A DNA stretch of 64,000 nucleotides. Source: Isosphaeraceae bacterium EP7. GTDB taxonomy: Bacteria; Planctomycetota; Planctomycetia; Isosphaerales; Isosphaeraceae. A program made the position numbers and the translations under genes. Positions within the stretch are counted from its first letter, which is position 1; every line of letters begins with the position of its first letter. Under the pieces are notes generated by a model. The model was not told the origin of the DNA. It saw nothing but the letters and a program-made list of their open reading frames with translations, and made no database searches. The DNA is taken from contig CP151667.1 in assembly GCA_038400315.1 (NCBI GenBank), positions 62,001 to 126,000 of the forward strand, written 5' to 3'. Shown one piece after another: positions 19,449 to 28,762 of the stretch.

Positions 19449-21038
19449 ATGCCCGAGGCTCGGCTGGGCCTGTCGCGCGGGGCCTTGGTGGTCGCGATGG
19501 CCGCCCTGACGCTGCTGCCGGGGCTGGGCTCCTCCGCCCGGTTGACCTACCACGAGGCCTTCGTGGCGCAGCCCGCGCGCGAGATGATCGACGGCGGCGG
19601 ACTGCTCGTCCCCAGGGTGAATGGCCAGCCCTGGCTGGAAAAGCCCCCCCTGCCCACCTGGCTCGTGGCTGCTTCCGGGCTCATCGCCGGAGGGGTGAAT
19701 GCGGCCGTGGCCCGGTTCCCGTCGGCGCTCGCCTCGATGGCCGTCTCGCTCGGCGTGGCCACGCTCGCCGCGCGCCGGTTCGGCGGCCCGGTCGGCCTGC
19801 TCGCCGGCCTGGTCCAGGCCACCACCGCCTGGGCCGTCACCCGGGGTCGGCTCGCCGAGGCCGACATCCACCTCGCCGCGCTCATCACCTGGACCATCGT
19901 CGCCTTCGACCGCCTCCGGCAAGACTCGCTCCTCCGCACCCTGGTCGACGACCCCGGGCCCGTCCCGGCCGGGAACCGGGCCTGGCGCTGGGCCCTGTTC
20001 GGGCTGCTGGGCACGTTGTCGCTGGCCAAAGGCATCGGCTTCGGCGCGGTGCTCGTCGCCGCGGCGACGGTGCCGGTGCTACTCTGGGACCGCGATATGC
20101 CCACCTTCCGGGCCCTTCGCTGGCGCAAAGGCTGGATGCTCGCGGCGGCGCTGGCCCTAACCTGGCCGGCCCTGGTCATCGCGCGGCACCCGTCGGTCCT
20201 GGGCCTCTGGACGCTGCACGTCAGCGACCGCTTCGCCGCCAATCCCGAACATTTCGCCGGCGGATCGAGGCTCACTTACCCGCTCGCCGTGCTCGGCCAG
20301 ACCCTCCCCTGGACCCCCTGGGCCATCGCGGGGGCCTGGACGTCGTGGCGACGCGCCTGGCCGGCCCGAGGGCGCGGCGGAATCGACCGCCTGCTCTGGG
20401 CCTGGGCGGCGGCCCCCCTGGCGTTGCTGTCGATGGCCACGGTGAAGAACGGCCACTACGCGATCCACGCGCTTCCCCCCTTCGCCATCTGGTCCGCGCT
20501 CGGCCTCGTCCACTGGTCCCACCGGCTGGCCATCAGGGGCTATTCGCCAGTCCGGTGCGCCCGGGTGGCCTTCACGCTGCTGGGTTTCGGCTTCGCGCTG
20601 GGCTATCCCCTGCTAGGCCCCCTGCTCGACCGCCGCGGATCCGAGTGGGCCTATTACGAGGAAGCCGCCGCCGCGCTCGAGGCCGGCGAACCCCTGGCCT
20701 TGCTCTACGACGACTGGGACCGGACGCCCTACCCGACCCCCTTCGGCCCGGTCCCGCACGACCTGGCCATCCGCCTCTTCTCCTTCGCCCGCCCCGCCAC
20801 CTGGCACCAGGGCATCGAGTCGCTCGCCGCCGCCTCCTCGACCCAGGCCGGCCCCCCCTTCGCCGTCCTGGCCCGCTCAAGGGATCTGCCCGACCTGGCC
20901 CGTCTCGGTCGAGTTGAAACCCTCTCCCAGGGCCCGATCCTCCGCGCCTCCTCCTCCAGTGTCGACGACCGCGCCTTCATCCTCTACCGCATCACGCCCG
21001 AGACGGTGGCCGCGGTCCCCGGCCCTGACCGCCGCTGA
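19449..21038 (+). CDS. ArnT/PMT-like polytopic glycosyltransferase (GT39/GT83 type)
   Basis: 529 residues with about 10-12 hydrophobic segments. The first periplasmic loop has the family signature in the form LTYHEAFVAQPAREMIDGGG followed by LVPRVNGQPWLEKPPLPTWL; most relatives have DE in place of HE, so E is the likely catalytic or metal residue. The second loop has RLAEADIHLAALITW. Members transfer a sugar from a polyprenyl-phosphate donor to lipid, protein or glycan on the outer face of the membrane. GGGAGGT precedes the ATG at 19449. The gene diverges from the MBL gene and is followed 149 bp later by an ABC-type permease gene. Acceptor and donor are unknown. Confidence 0.8.
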   Translation: MPEARLGLSRGALVVAMAALTLLPGLGSSARLTYHEAFVAQPAREMIDGGGLLVPRVNGQPWLEKPPLPTWLVAASGLIAGGVNAAVARFPSALASMAVSLGVATLAARRFGGPVGLLAGLVQATTAWAVTRGRLAEADIHLAALITWTIVAFDRLRQDSLLRTLVDDPGPVPAGNRAWRWALFGLLGTLSLAKGIGFGAVLVAAATVPVLLWDRDMPTFRALRWRKGWMLAAALALTWPALVIARHPSVLGLWTLHVSDRFAANPEHFAGGSRLTYPLAVLGQTLPWTPWAIAGAWTSWRRAWPARGRGGIDRLLWAWAAAPLALLSMATVKNGHYAIHALPPFAIWSALGLVHWSHRLAIRGYSPVRCARVAFTLLGFGFALGYPLLGPLLDRRGSEWAYYEEAAAALEAGEPLALLYDDWDRTPYPTPFGPVPHDLAIRLFSFARPATWHQGIESLAAASSTQAGPPFAVLARSRDLPDLARLGRVETLSQGPILRASSSSVDDRAFILYRITPETVAAVPGPDRR

Positions 21039-21187
21039 ATTCAACGTCGAAGGGCCGAGATCTCGGCCCGCCCGCCCATCTCGGCCCGTCGCCATTTCCA
21101 GGGCGCCAACCCATTGCCGCCGCATGACCGGCGCCGTCTAATGTCCGTGATTATGACAGATGTCGTTGGAATGCCAGAGATCCAGGA

Positions 21188-23095
21188 ATGTTCGTCTTGG
21201 CGTACCTCAGGCGCGAGTTGATCGCCTCGACCCGTCGCGGGACGGCGTTCTCCGAGCGTTGCACGCCGCTGATCCTGATGACGGCGATCATCACGGCCTG
21301 CGTCGTGGTCTGGGATTGGCGGGGCTGGGACCGTTCCTCGGTGGCAGGCGCCGCCTCGTTCGCTCGCACAACCTTCGGCCTGATCGTCTCGGTCGAGGTC
21401 GTTTCCCTGCTGTGTCTCATCCCCGCCTTCCTGGCCCCGGCGATCGCCTCGGAGCGTGACCGCAAGAGCCTGGACTCGCTGCTGGCGACCCAGGCGTCGG
21501 CCGCCGAGATCGTCGGTGGGACTCTGGGGGCGGGCCTTGTCCGGCTCGCCAATGGATGGGCCGCCCTGGTGCCGGCGCTCATCCTGATGGTGTCATTCGG
21601 GGGTGTGGACCCGAGGCTGATCCTTCTCGCTTGCGCGGGGCTCGCCTCGACGGCGTTTACGCTGGCGGCCCTGGCGGTTGCCATCTCGGCCGTCGCCCGG
21701 ACGGCCACGCGGGCCGCGTCGTCGACGGTCTCCCTGGCGATCTCCTGGTTGAGCTTCCCCTCAATCGCCGTGCTCATCCTGCCCCGCGTGTGGCCGGCCG
21801 CCGCGCCCTGGGTGCTGCCGGTCGCCTTGCCGGTGCTCGACAGCAGCCCGCTCGGGCCTGGCCTGAGCCTGCTGGGCGCGGCCCCTCGCGGGCCGCTGGT
21901 CGACACGGTGTCGCGGATGATCGCGATCCAGGGGGTCGCCGCCGCGATGCTCGTCCTCTGGGCGATCGCCCGCCTGCGACCGGCCTCCCGCGCCGTCTAC
22001 GACCTGGACGGTCGCGATCGACGACGCGCCATGCTCTCCCGCTGGTATCCCCGGCCCGCCTGCGGCGACGACCCGGTGCTCTGGCGGGAGATGTATCCCC
22101 CCCGGACCGTTGGCCTCATCATGTGGGCGGTTGGCTGGACCGTGAACGCGGTCTGGCTCGGGCTGCTCGCCTATGCCGCCTCGTGGTTCGCGATCCCCGC
22201 CTTCGCCGAACTGTTTCGAAACGGCTATGTTCCCTCCCACGGGCATCCGACTCTGCCCGAGCTGAACCCACTCGCGCGCGTGCTCGTCGGCAAGATGACC
22301 GGGGCGTCTCTCGGCCCCGAGCCTGGGCAGGCACGGTTGGAATTCAACATCCTGCTGAGGCAGGTGACAGCAATCTTCGACGTCATGTTCCTCATGATGG
22401 TGGCCGGGTTCGCCGCGGAGAGCGTGGCGGCCGAGCGTGAGCGCGAGACCTGGCTCGGCCTGATCGGCACGCCGCTGTCCGGGCACGAGATCCTGAGGGC
22501 CAAGATGCTCGGGGCGATCTGGAAGGCCCGCGGCCTCGGCTACCTGCTGCTCGTCTTCTGGACGGTCGGGCTGCTGGCGGGCGCCGTGCATCCGGTCGGA
22601 TACCTGGCCACGCTCGCCGGGGCGGCCATCTCAACCGTGCTTTTCTCGGCCCTGGGCGTCTCCGCGTCGCTGCGGGCACGCGACCGGGGCGAGGCCACCT
22701 CGAAGACCATCGGCCCCTTGCTCCTCCTGATCAGCCTGGGGTCCCTGCCATTCGTCCTGCCAGGTCTGGCGAGCGTCCTGCTGGCCGTCGGCTCGATGCC
22801 GTTCCAGGCCTGGGTCTCGCTGCTCTCCTACGACGACGTCCACGCCGCCCTCCATTCGAGGAGACCGCCTCAATTCGCCGCGATCGGCATCCGCGATGGG
22901 TCGAGCCACTGGCTCATCGCGGCCGCCTGGCTGATCGTCACCGCCGCCCAGGCCGCCGGGGCCTCGCTCGTGGTGAGGTCCGCGTTCCGAGGATTCGACG
23001 CCGCCGTCGGCCGCCCGATGCGCCCAAGGGGCGTCGATCCCGGGGGCTCACCGGGATCGACGCCGGACTTGGTCAATGCCTGCGCAACGACATGA
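21188..23095 (+). CDS. ABC-2-type transporter permease (orphan)
   Basis: 635 residues with two blocks of about six hydrophobic helices separated by a soluble stretch around residue 260-300. The signature EVVSLLCLIPAFLAPAIASE then RDRKSLDSLLATQASAAEIV is repeated in the second half as AESVAAERERETWLGLIGTP then LSGHEILRAKML, the typical coupling-helix region of ABC-2 permeases (SERExGTLExLLxTPxSxxEI). It thus looks like two fused permease halves in one chain. No ATPase gene is adjacent, so its energy-coupling partner must be encoded elsewhere. The ATG at 21188 follows GAGATCCAGGA. Its 3' end overlaps the converging DUF11 gene by 23 bp. Confidence 0.8.
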   Translation: MFVLAYLRRELIASTRRGTAFSERCTPLILMTAIITACVVVWDWRGWDRSSVAGAASFARTTFGLIVSVEVVSLLCLIPAFLAPAIASERDRKSLDSLLATQASAAEIVGGTLGAGLVRLANGWAALVPALILMVSFGGVDPRLILLACAGLASTAFTLAALAVAISAVARTATRAASSTVSLAISWLSFPSIAVLILPRVWPAAAPWVLPVALPVLDSSPLGPGLSLLGAAPRGPLVDTVSRMIAIQGVAAAMLVLWAIARLRPASRAVYDLDGRDRRRAMLSRWYPRPACGDDPVLWREMYPPRTVGLIMWAVGWTVNAVWLGLLAYAASWFAIPAFAELFRNGYVPSHGHPTLPELNPLARVLVGKMTGASLGPEPGQARLEFNILLRQVTAIFDVMFLMMVAGFAAESVAAERERETWLGLIGTPLSGHEILRAKMLGAIWKARGLGYLLLVFWTVGLLAGAVHPVGYLATLAGAAISTVLFSALGVSASLRARDRGEATSKTIGPLLLLISLGSLPFVLPGLASVLLAVGSMPFQAWVSLLSYDDVHAALHSRRPPQFAAIGIRDGSSHWLIAAAWLIVTAAQAAGASLVVRSAFRGFDAAVGRPMRPRGVDPGGSPGSTPDLVNACATT

Positions 23096-25340
23096 GCCGG
23101 GCGGCGGGTTTGGGAACGGGTCCGTAGCCACGGACTGCGGCGCGATACGGGAGGCCCCGGATTCCCTCGGCCGACGAGTTCAGGGGTTGGCCCTGGAGGT
23201 CGGCGACGCCCCGGGGCCCATCCCCGCGGGCAACGACCTGGTACGTCTGCTGCAAGGAAAGCCTGCGGTTCAGGACCAGCGTGACCGTCCGGGCCTCCGG
23301 GTTGTACGAAGCCAGGGCCAGCGAGACCCGGCGATCGTCGGCGGTCTGGAACTTGCCGTCGGCCCCCGCGAGAACGACCTGATAATTCGACAGTTCGATC
23401 GCCCGCACCGGATCGAGCGGCTGGTCGAAGGTCAGGATGACCTGAGTCAGCTGGCGGCGGACGCCGAAGCGGCGCACCGAGGTGACGACCGGACCTGGCA
23501 TGGGTATGGGCGTGGGCATGGGCACGGGCAGGGTTGGGGGCACGGGTACTGGCAGGGTCGGGGGCACGGGCACGGCCGGCGGGCTCGGCGGCGTCGGGTC
23601 GTCCGACTTGGTGATGGACGGGGGCGTGGGGGCGACCGCCAGGACGAGCTGGGCGGTCTCGTCCCCGGCGTGGGCGTCCCCTTCGGCACTGGTCGCCAAG
23701 GCCGTCACCGGGAAGGCGCCTGCGGCGGCCGAGCGCACGGAGATGGTCAGCGTCGCCGACTCGCCCGGGGCGAGGGACGGGATGATCAGGGTGGCGGTCC
23801 CGGCGTCGCCGGACACCTGGCCCGTCGAGCCGGCCGAGGCCGTCAGGGCGAGCCCTCCGGGGATCGTCGCGGACAGCCTGACTTCCGTGGCGGTTGCCTG
23901 GCCGTGGTTGGTGACCCGGAAGGTCAATGGATAGTCCACGCCCGCCACGGGGGTTGTCGCCGTCGTCAGAAACTCGACCGACAGGTCGGGCAGGACGGGC
24001 GGCGGCAGGGGGGCCGGGGCCACCGTCAGCACGAGATTCAACGTCTCATCGCCGGGCGAGACCTCGACGGAATCACTCCTGACCGACGTCACGACGCGGA
24101 ACGTACCGGCGGCCGCTGGCGCGATGTAGGCGATCAGAGTGACCGATTCGCCCGGTTCCAGGCGGCCGACGGCGAACGAGATGAACCTCGGATCGTAGGT
24201 GATCGGGCCGGTCGGGGCCGAGAACCTGGCCGCCATAAAATCATCGAAGAATGTTTCGTCGAGGGCGACCCCCGTGGCCGGCGATGGGCCGTTGTTGGTG
24301 ACCCGGAAGGTCAGCGGATATTCCTCCCCCACCACGGGCGTCGACGCCGAGGCCAGGTAGGTGACCGAAAGGTCCGAATGGGCCGTGACCGGGATCGGCG
24401 CGGAGAAGTCTCCGGGCGCGCCGTCGGCACTGATCGCCCGGGCGAAGACGTACTGACCTGGCGTGAGCGAAGTGGGGAGCACCGCACTGAATCCGGCCGT
24501 CCCGATCGAGTCGGTCGTCACCGTGATCGAGGCGGCGGGCACGCCGGGAGCCACCGACAAGGGAGGGCTGGTGGTCATCCCCGCGAAGAACTCGACCGTG
24601 TACACCGCGTCGTGCCTGGCGCCGGTCAGGGTGCCCTGGACGGCCGTCGTCGAGGCCCCCTGCACCGCCGAGGCGAGGGAGACGTTCGCCGGGTACACCG
24701 GGAGCGACGGATCCGCCGGATCGGCCGTCCCGCTCAGGTCGAGCCGCAGGCCCGTGGCCGAATAGTCGTTGTGGACGACGATCTCGAGCGTGTTGTAGCC
24801 CGCCCGGAAGCCCGTCGCGATGGTGAACGGGTGGAGCGTTTCGTAGTCGAATGCGTAGAGGGACCCCTGGATCAACGCGACGTTCGTGTCGACCCCATTC
24901 AGGAAGACCCGGCTGTCATTGTCGGAGGCGAGTTGCAGGTGGAGCACGGCCGTGGTGGGGTCGAGCCCCGTCAGGTCGAACGTCTGCCGGTAGACGAAGT
25001 CGCCCGAATCCGTGCCCAGGAACGGGTCGGCCGTGGGGCCGATCCACTGCGAGGTGGGCCCGTTGGCGACAAAGACGTCCGGGGGCGGATTCATCACGAA
25101 ATTTTGGTTCGCGCCGGTGGGGGAACTCACCAGCTGGAAGTGGACCTCCGCCGATCCGGGGACCGCCAGCTCGCCGTTTGCGGCGACGCCGGTCGAGTAG
25201 ATCGGGATCGTTGCCAGAAGCGCCCTGACCTCCAGAGAATCGAAGGTGGGCCCACGGCCGAACCCGATCGCCGTCCGGTCATTCCGACGCCTCGACGCAA
25301 CGACCCGGGGAAGACGGGCCGCATCGTTTCGCAGTCTCAT
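23073..25340 (-). CDS. Secreted surface protein with DUF11 repeats and planctomycete LExRxLLA leader
   Basis: 755 residues. The N-terminus is strongly basic and contains FDSLEVRALLAT, the planctomycete version of the LExRxLLS export leader. A lectin- or jelly-roll-like region follows (FVYRQTFDLTGLDPTTAVLH, VFLNGVD, YNTLEIVVHNDYSATGLRLD). Two DUF11 repeats come next, each with YPLTFRVTNxGxxxATxVxL and LxPGESxTLxxxxxxAAxGxFxV (about 355-470 and 485-590). A Pro-rich linker of repeated PVPPTLPVP units precedes a C-terminal SbsA-like Ig domain (VILTFDQPLDPVRAIELSNY, DGPRGVADLQGQPL). It is likely exported and matrix- or envelope-associated. The ATG at 25340 is preferred over upstream ones because it begins the basic leader. 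Confidence 0.8.
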   Translation of the reverse strand: MRLRNDAARLPRVVASRRRNDRTAIGFGRGPTFDSLEVRALLATIPIYSTGVAANGELAVPGSAEVHFQLVSSPTGANQNFVMNPPPDVFVANGPTSQWIGPTADPFLGTDSGDFVYRQTFDLTGLDPTTAVLHLQLASDNDSRVFLNGVDTNVALIQGSLYAFDYETLHPFTIATGFRAGYNTLEIVVHNDYSATGLRLDLSGTADPADPSLPVYPANVSLASAVQGASTTAVQGTLTGARHDAVYTVEFFAGMTTSPPLSVAPGVPAASITVTTDSIGTAGFSAVLPTSLTPGQYVFARAISADGAPGDFSAPIPVTAHSDLSVTYLASASTPVVGEEYPLTFRVTNNGPSPATGVALDETFFDDFMAARFSAPTGPITYDPRFISFAVGRLEPGESVTLIAYIAPAAAGTFRVVTSVRSDSVEVSPGDETLNLVLTVAPAPLPPPVLPDLSVEFLTTATTPVAGVDYPLTFRVTNHGQATATEVRLSATIPGGLALTASAGSTGQVSGDAGTATLIIPSLAPGESATLTISVRSAAAGAFPVTALATSAEGDAHAGDETAQLVLAVAPTPPSITKSDDPTPPSPPAVPVPPTLPVPVPPTLPVPMPTPIPMPGPVVTSVRRFGVRRQLTQVILTFDQPLDPVRAIELSNYQVVLAGADGKFQTADDRRVSLALASYNPEARTVTLVLNRRLSLQQTYQVVARGDGPRGVADLQGQPLNSSAEGIRGLPYRAAVRGYGPVPKPAARLMSLRRH

Positions 25341-25747
25341 CAAAGATCGCCTCGCGGCCGGACGACTTGCGGGCCCGGAGATCGAAGTGACCTCGGGGTG
25401 ATCCCAAGTGGATCGAGCCAGGATGTCATGAAGTTGAAGACGATGCATGCAGGCAGAAGGATCGGCGATTCTACGCCATCCACGAGTGAATGGTGACCGG
25501 ACCCCAGGGAATGGCCGGCCGTGTCGTTCTTCGGCAACATTGTCCCGATAAGTTCGCCGGGAGACGCTAACTTAAGCGATTAGACACGCTGGCCTGGATT
25601 CACCGGCCGAGCCGCGGGCGATCGACGGCTCTGCGCGGCCATCGCGACACACGTCAGGAATCCGAAGGTAGAGTCAAGGATCAAAGGCGATGATCCGACT
25701 CACGGCACGCCGCCGCACCTGCATCCGTTCAAAACCAACGAGGCACG
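25341..25747. promoter_or_regulatory. Divergent intergenic region between the DUF11 and four-repeat genes
   Basis: 407 bp with no supported gene. Its middle (about 25535-25585) is the least GC-rich part (GATAAGTTCG, GCTAACTTAAGCGATTAG), the likeliest place for the two divergent promoters. No specific promoter or operator can be assigned. Confidence 0.3.
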
Positions 25748-27049
25748 ATGAAGCGCCTATTGTTCCTGGGATGGATCGCGTTCTTGCCCGCCTTCGCGGC
25801 GGCTCAGGCCCCCACCTCGAAGCCCCCGACGGTCGAGGAGGCGGCGAAGGTGATCGACCTGTCCGCGTTCCCGAGGCTGCCCCTGTCCGAGGGGCCGGGG
25901 TCGCGTCAGGTTGCTCGGCTTTTCTACGCGGCGAGGGCGACCGTGCCCGAGGCCTTCGCGTTCCAGAAGGCGACGCTGACCAAGCTCGGTTGGGCCGAGC
26001 TGCCGGGCGGTTATGCCGCGGGCCCTTCGGCGAGCGGGACGTTCGAGAAGCAGGGTTACCGGATTTCGGTGGCCGTCTCGACCGGAAGTGCGCCGGGCAC
26101 GGTCTCGGTCTCGCTGATCAATCACGGGAATCTCGATCTCAAGGCGTTGCCGGTCCCGGCCGGCACCAAGGTGCTCTTCGCCGGGCCCGTCAGCGTGCTA
26201 TTCCTCAGCGAGCAAGGCGTCGAGGCCGTGGCCGACGATTGCCGCAAGCGGTTGCTGGCCCTGGGCTGGCAGCCCTATGGCGAGGCCGGCGACCAGCGGT
26301 TCTTCAAGCAGAACGCCGTCCAGCTGAGCCTGCGCGTCAGCTCGGCCCCCGCCCAGGGGAACAAGACGATGATCGCCTACGCGGGCGAGCTGCTCTCCGT
26401 CGACCTGCCGGCTCCCGCCGACGGTATCGGCACCCACTATGCCGACACCGTCAAGCAGGTGACGTTCGACACCAAGGAGAACGCCCAGGGTATCGCGGCC
26501 TATTATCAGAAGGCGCTTGCCGGGGCCGGATGGAAATCGACGACCGATGCGCCGGTGGAGATCGAGCGATATGAAACCATGTTCTTCCGCAACGCGGCCA
26601 AGGACATCCTGACCCTGAAGATGAGGAATGTGGACCCCATCCTGCGGGTCAGCCTCGCCCATCAGACCGGGGCCGAGTTTGACGAGGAGATCCGCCTGGC
26701 CGAAGCCCGGGAGAAGGCGCTGAAATCGAAGTCGATGACCAAGCCGGCCAGGCCGGTCGTCTCGGTTTCCCTGCCCACCGCCGCGACCGAGATCGAGGCG
26801 ACCGCAACCGAGATCACGTTCCAGCTCGCCTCCGGCAAGGCCCGCGACGCCGTCCGGGCGATGCTCGGCGAGCTGGTCAAGGCGGGCTGGACTCAGGAGG
26901 TCGCGGCCCTGGAAGATGCGGGCGGGGCCGTCTCGCTGAAGAAAGCGCCCGGCGACCTGACGATCCACTACGTCGACCCCGGATTCATCCCGGCCGAGGT
27001 CACCATCTCGGCCATCGGAGTGACCCTCGCCAAGCCCAAGGCACGCTGA
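25748..27049 (+). CDS. Secreted protein made of four related about 70-residue repeats
   Basis: 433 residues with a clear signal peptide, MKRLLFLGWIAFLPAFAAAQ. The mature part shows four degenerate repeats, each a helix ending in a conserved GW followed by beta strands: ATLTKLGWAELPGG; CRKRLLALGWQPYGEAGDQR with FFKQNAVQLSLRV; YYQKALAGAGWKSTTDAPVE with MFFRNAAKDILTLKM; and MLGELVKAGWTQEVAAL with AVSLKKAPGDLTIHYV. Each is preceded by a strand such as PVSVLFL, QVTFDT or EITFQL. The linker between repeats 3 and 4 is Lys/Ala/Thr-rich. I do not recognise the family; the pattern suggests a periplasmic beta-alpha repeat protein. It begins after CGAGGCACG and ends in front of a strong terminator. Confidence 0.72.
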   Translation: MKRLLFLGWIAFLPAFAAAQAPTSKPPTVEEAAKVIDLSAFPRLPLSEGPGSRQVARLFYAARATVPEAFAFQKATLTKLGWAELPGGYAAGPSASGTFEKQGYRISVAVSTGSAPGTVSVSLINHGNLDLKALPVPAGTKVLFAGPVSVLFLSEQGVEAVADDCRKRLLALGWQPYGEAGDQRFFKQNAVQLSLRVSSAPAQGNKTMIAYAGELLSVDLPAPADGIGTHYADTVKQVTFDTKENAQGIAAYYQKALAGAGWKSTTDAPVEIERYETMFFRNAAKDILTLKMRNVDPILRVSLAHQTGAEFDEEIRLAEAREKALKSKSMTKPARPVVSVSLPTAATEIEATATEITFQLASGKARDAVRAMLGELVKAGWTQEVAALEDAGGAVSLKKAPGDLTIHYVDPGFIPAEVTISAIGVTLAKPKAR

Positions 27050-27072
27050 GCCGGCTGTCTCGGCGGCGCCGA

Positions 27073-27114
27073 CGAAACGAAGCCACCCGCCGGGTGGCGG
27101 GCGGCTTCGTTTCG
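27073..27114. terminator. Bidirectional intrinsic terminator
   Basis: CGAAACGAAGCCACCCGCC pairs with the downstream GGCGGGCGGCTTCGTTTCG over 19 bp with one wobble and a 4-nt loop (GGGT). It lies between the convergent four-repeat and MFS genes and should stop transcripts from both sides, although the T-tracts are short. Confidence 0.75.
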
Positions 27115-27148
27115 GTCTGGATTTACGGGCGGGCCGCGGGACGACCGC

Positions 27149-28528
27149 TCAGGCCCGGGCCGGGCTGGGTAGGGGCTCGTCGGCTCGCTCTGCCTTCTTG
27201 ATCAGGTCCTCGACCCGGTCGCTGCGGCCCAGGCCCAGGACGACGATGATCGAGGCCGAGAGGGCCATCGAGGCGGCGAGGACCATGATGCCGATCCGGT
27301 AGTCGCCCGTGTTCTCCTTGACGACGCCCAGCACATAGGGGCCCAGGAACCCGCCGAGGTTGCCCATCGAGTTGATCAGGCCGATGCTGCTGGCCGCCGC
27401 GGCCTCGGTCAGGAACAGGCTCGGCAGCGACCAGAACGCGGGGAGGTATGCCTTCAGGCCGGTCAGGGCCAGGATGAACAGGGTCACTGTCAGCCAGAGT
27501 GGTGGGTTCTTGATGAACGCGACGGCCGCCAGCGAGGCCGCGCCCAGCAGGATCGGGCCGGCCGTATGCAGCCGACGCTCACGCGTCCGGTCCGAGTTCC
27601 AGCCGATGAAGAGCTGGCCGATCAACGAGCCGATCGGCGGCAAGACGACCAGCCAGGTGACCTTGTCCAGGTCCATCTGGTACCAGCTCTTGAGGATGCT
27701 GGGCAGGTACATCTCGACGCCGTAGTTGGCCGTCACGACCAGGAAGTAGGCGGCGGCCAGGATCAGGACCTTGGGATGGCTGAGCGCCTGCAAGATCCCC
27801 ATGTGGGCATGTCCCTTGCGTAGCTCCTTCTCCAGCGCCAGCTGCGCCTCCAGGGCCTCGCGCTCCTCGACCGTCAGCCATTTCGCATGCGCCGGCCGGT
27901 CGGTCAGGGCGTACAGGACGACCAGGCCGAGGACCACCGCGGGGATTCCCCAGGCGATGTAGACGAGCTGCCAGCCTTCGAGCCCGAACCACTCGGGGTT
28001 GCCGTCGTAGCCCACCTGGATCAGGAAGTTGGACATCTTGGGGCTGAGGATCTGGGCCACCGGCGTGGCGATCAGGAACGCGGCCAGGGCCCGGGTCCGG
28101 TCGCGGGCGGGGAACCAGTGGGTCAGGTAGACGATCACCCCCGGGAAGAACCCCGCCTCGGCCAGGCCCAGGATGAATCGGAGCGTGTAGAAGTGCCAGG
28201 GGGCGGTGACGAACGCGGTCAACGCCGCCACGATCCCCCAGGAGACCATGATCCGGCAGATCCACTTGCGGGCGCTCCAGCGCTCGACGATCAGGGTGCC
28301 GGGGATCTCCAGCAGGAAGTAGCCCAGGAAGAAGATGCCGATGCCGAAGCCGAAGACCGACTCGGTGAACGCCGGCATGTCCTTAACCATCGTCAGCTTG
28401 GCGATCGACACGTTGGTCCGGTCGACATAGGCGACCATGTAGCAGAGGAACAGCAGCGGGATCAGGCGCCGGTAAGCCTTGGCGATGGCGCGGTCCAGCG
28501 CGGGGTTGGACGTGTCGGCGGTCGACAT
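27149..28528 (-). CDS. MFS transporter, anion:cation symporter (ACS) type
   Basis: 459 residues, about 12 transmembrane helices. The N-terminus MSTADTSNPALDRAIAKAYR then RLIPLLFLCYMVAYVDRTNV matches ACS-family permeases (VYYxDRTNxSIA). The helix 2-3 loop has LLEIPGTLIVERWSARKWIC, the helix 4-5 region AEAGFFPGVIVYLTHWFP, and the second half has FIGWNSDRTRERR and GLINSMGNLGGFLGPYVLG. Members import organic acids such as glucarate, galactonate, 4-hydroxyphenylacetate or phthalate with protons; no catabolic gene is adjacent to point to a substrate. The ATG at 28528 is the natural N-terminus; the frame runs on far upstream through the divergent gene and is not used. Confidence 0.88.
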   Translation of the reverse strand: MSTADTSNPALDRAIAKAYRRLIPLLFLCYMVAYVDRTNVSIAKLTMVKDMPAFTESVFGFGIGIFFLGYFLLEIPGTLIVERWSARKWICRIMVSWGIVAALTAFVTAPWHFYTLRFILGLAEAGFFPGVIVYLTHWFPARDRTRALAAFLIATPVAQILSPKMSNFLIQVGYDGNPEWFGLEGWQLVYIAWGIPAVVLGLVVLYALTDRPAHAKWLTVEEREALEAQLALEKELRKGHAHMGILQALSHPKVLILAAAYFLVVTANYGVEMYLPSILKSWYQMDLDKVTWLVVLPPIGSLIGQLFIGWNSDRTRERRLHTAGPILLGAASLAAVAFIKNPPLWLTVTLFILALTGLKAYLPAFWSLPSLFLTEAAAASSIGLINSMGNLGGFLGPYVLGVVKENTGDYRIGIMVLAASMALSASIIVVLGLGRSDRVEDLIKKAERADEPLPSPARA

Positions 28529-28762
28529 GGATGGGGTTCCCGGCCTGTCCGGCGGTTGGTCGTGTCGGGGGAGAGGCCAGGGGCGCCGGAGCCTCGCGGA
28601 ACCGCCGGCGACCTGACTTTGGGGTTTGTGCGACCCGATGGCGACCGAGCGTAACGCGCCCGGGGGCGGCGGGCAAACCTCGCGGCGGGGGCCTTTTTCA
28701 AATAGGCTGGGTCGGCCTGCGCGGCGTGGCGTCGAGACCGAAGAGGCAGAGGACAGGCTCCC

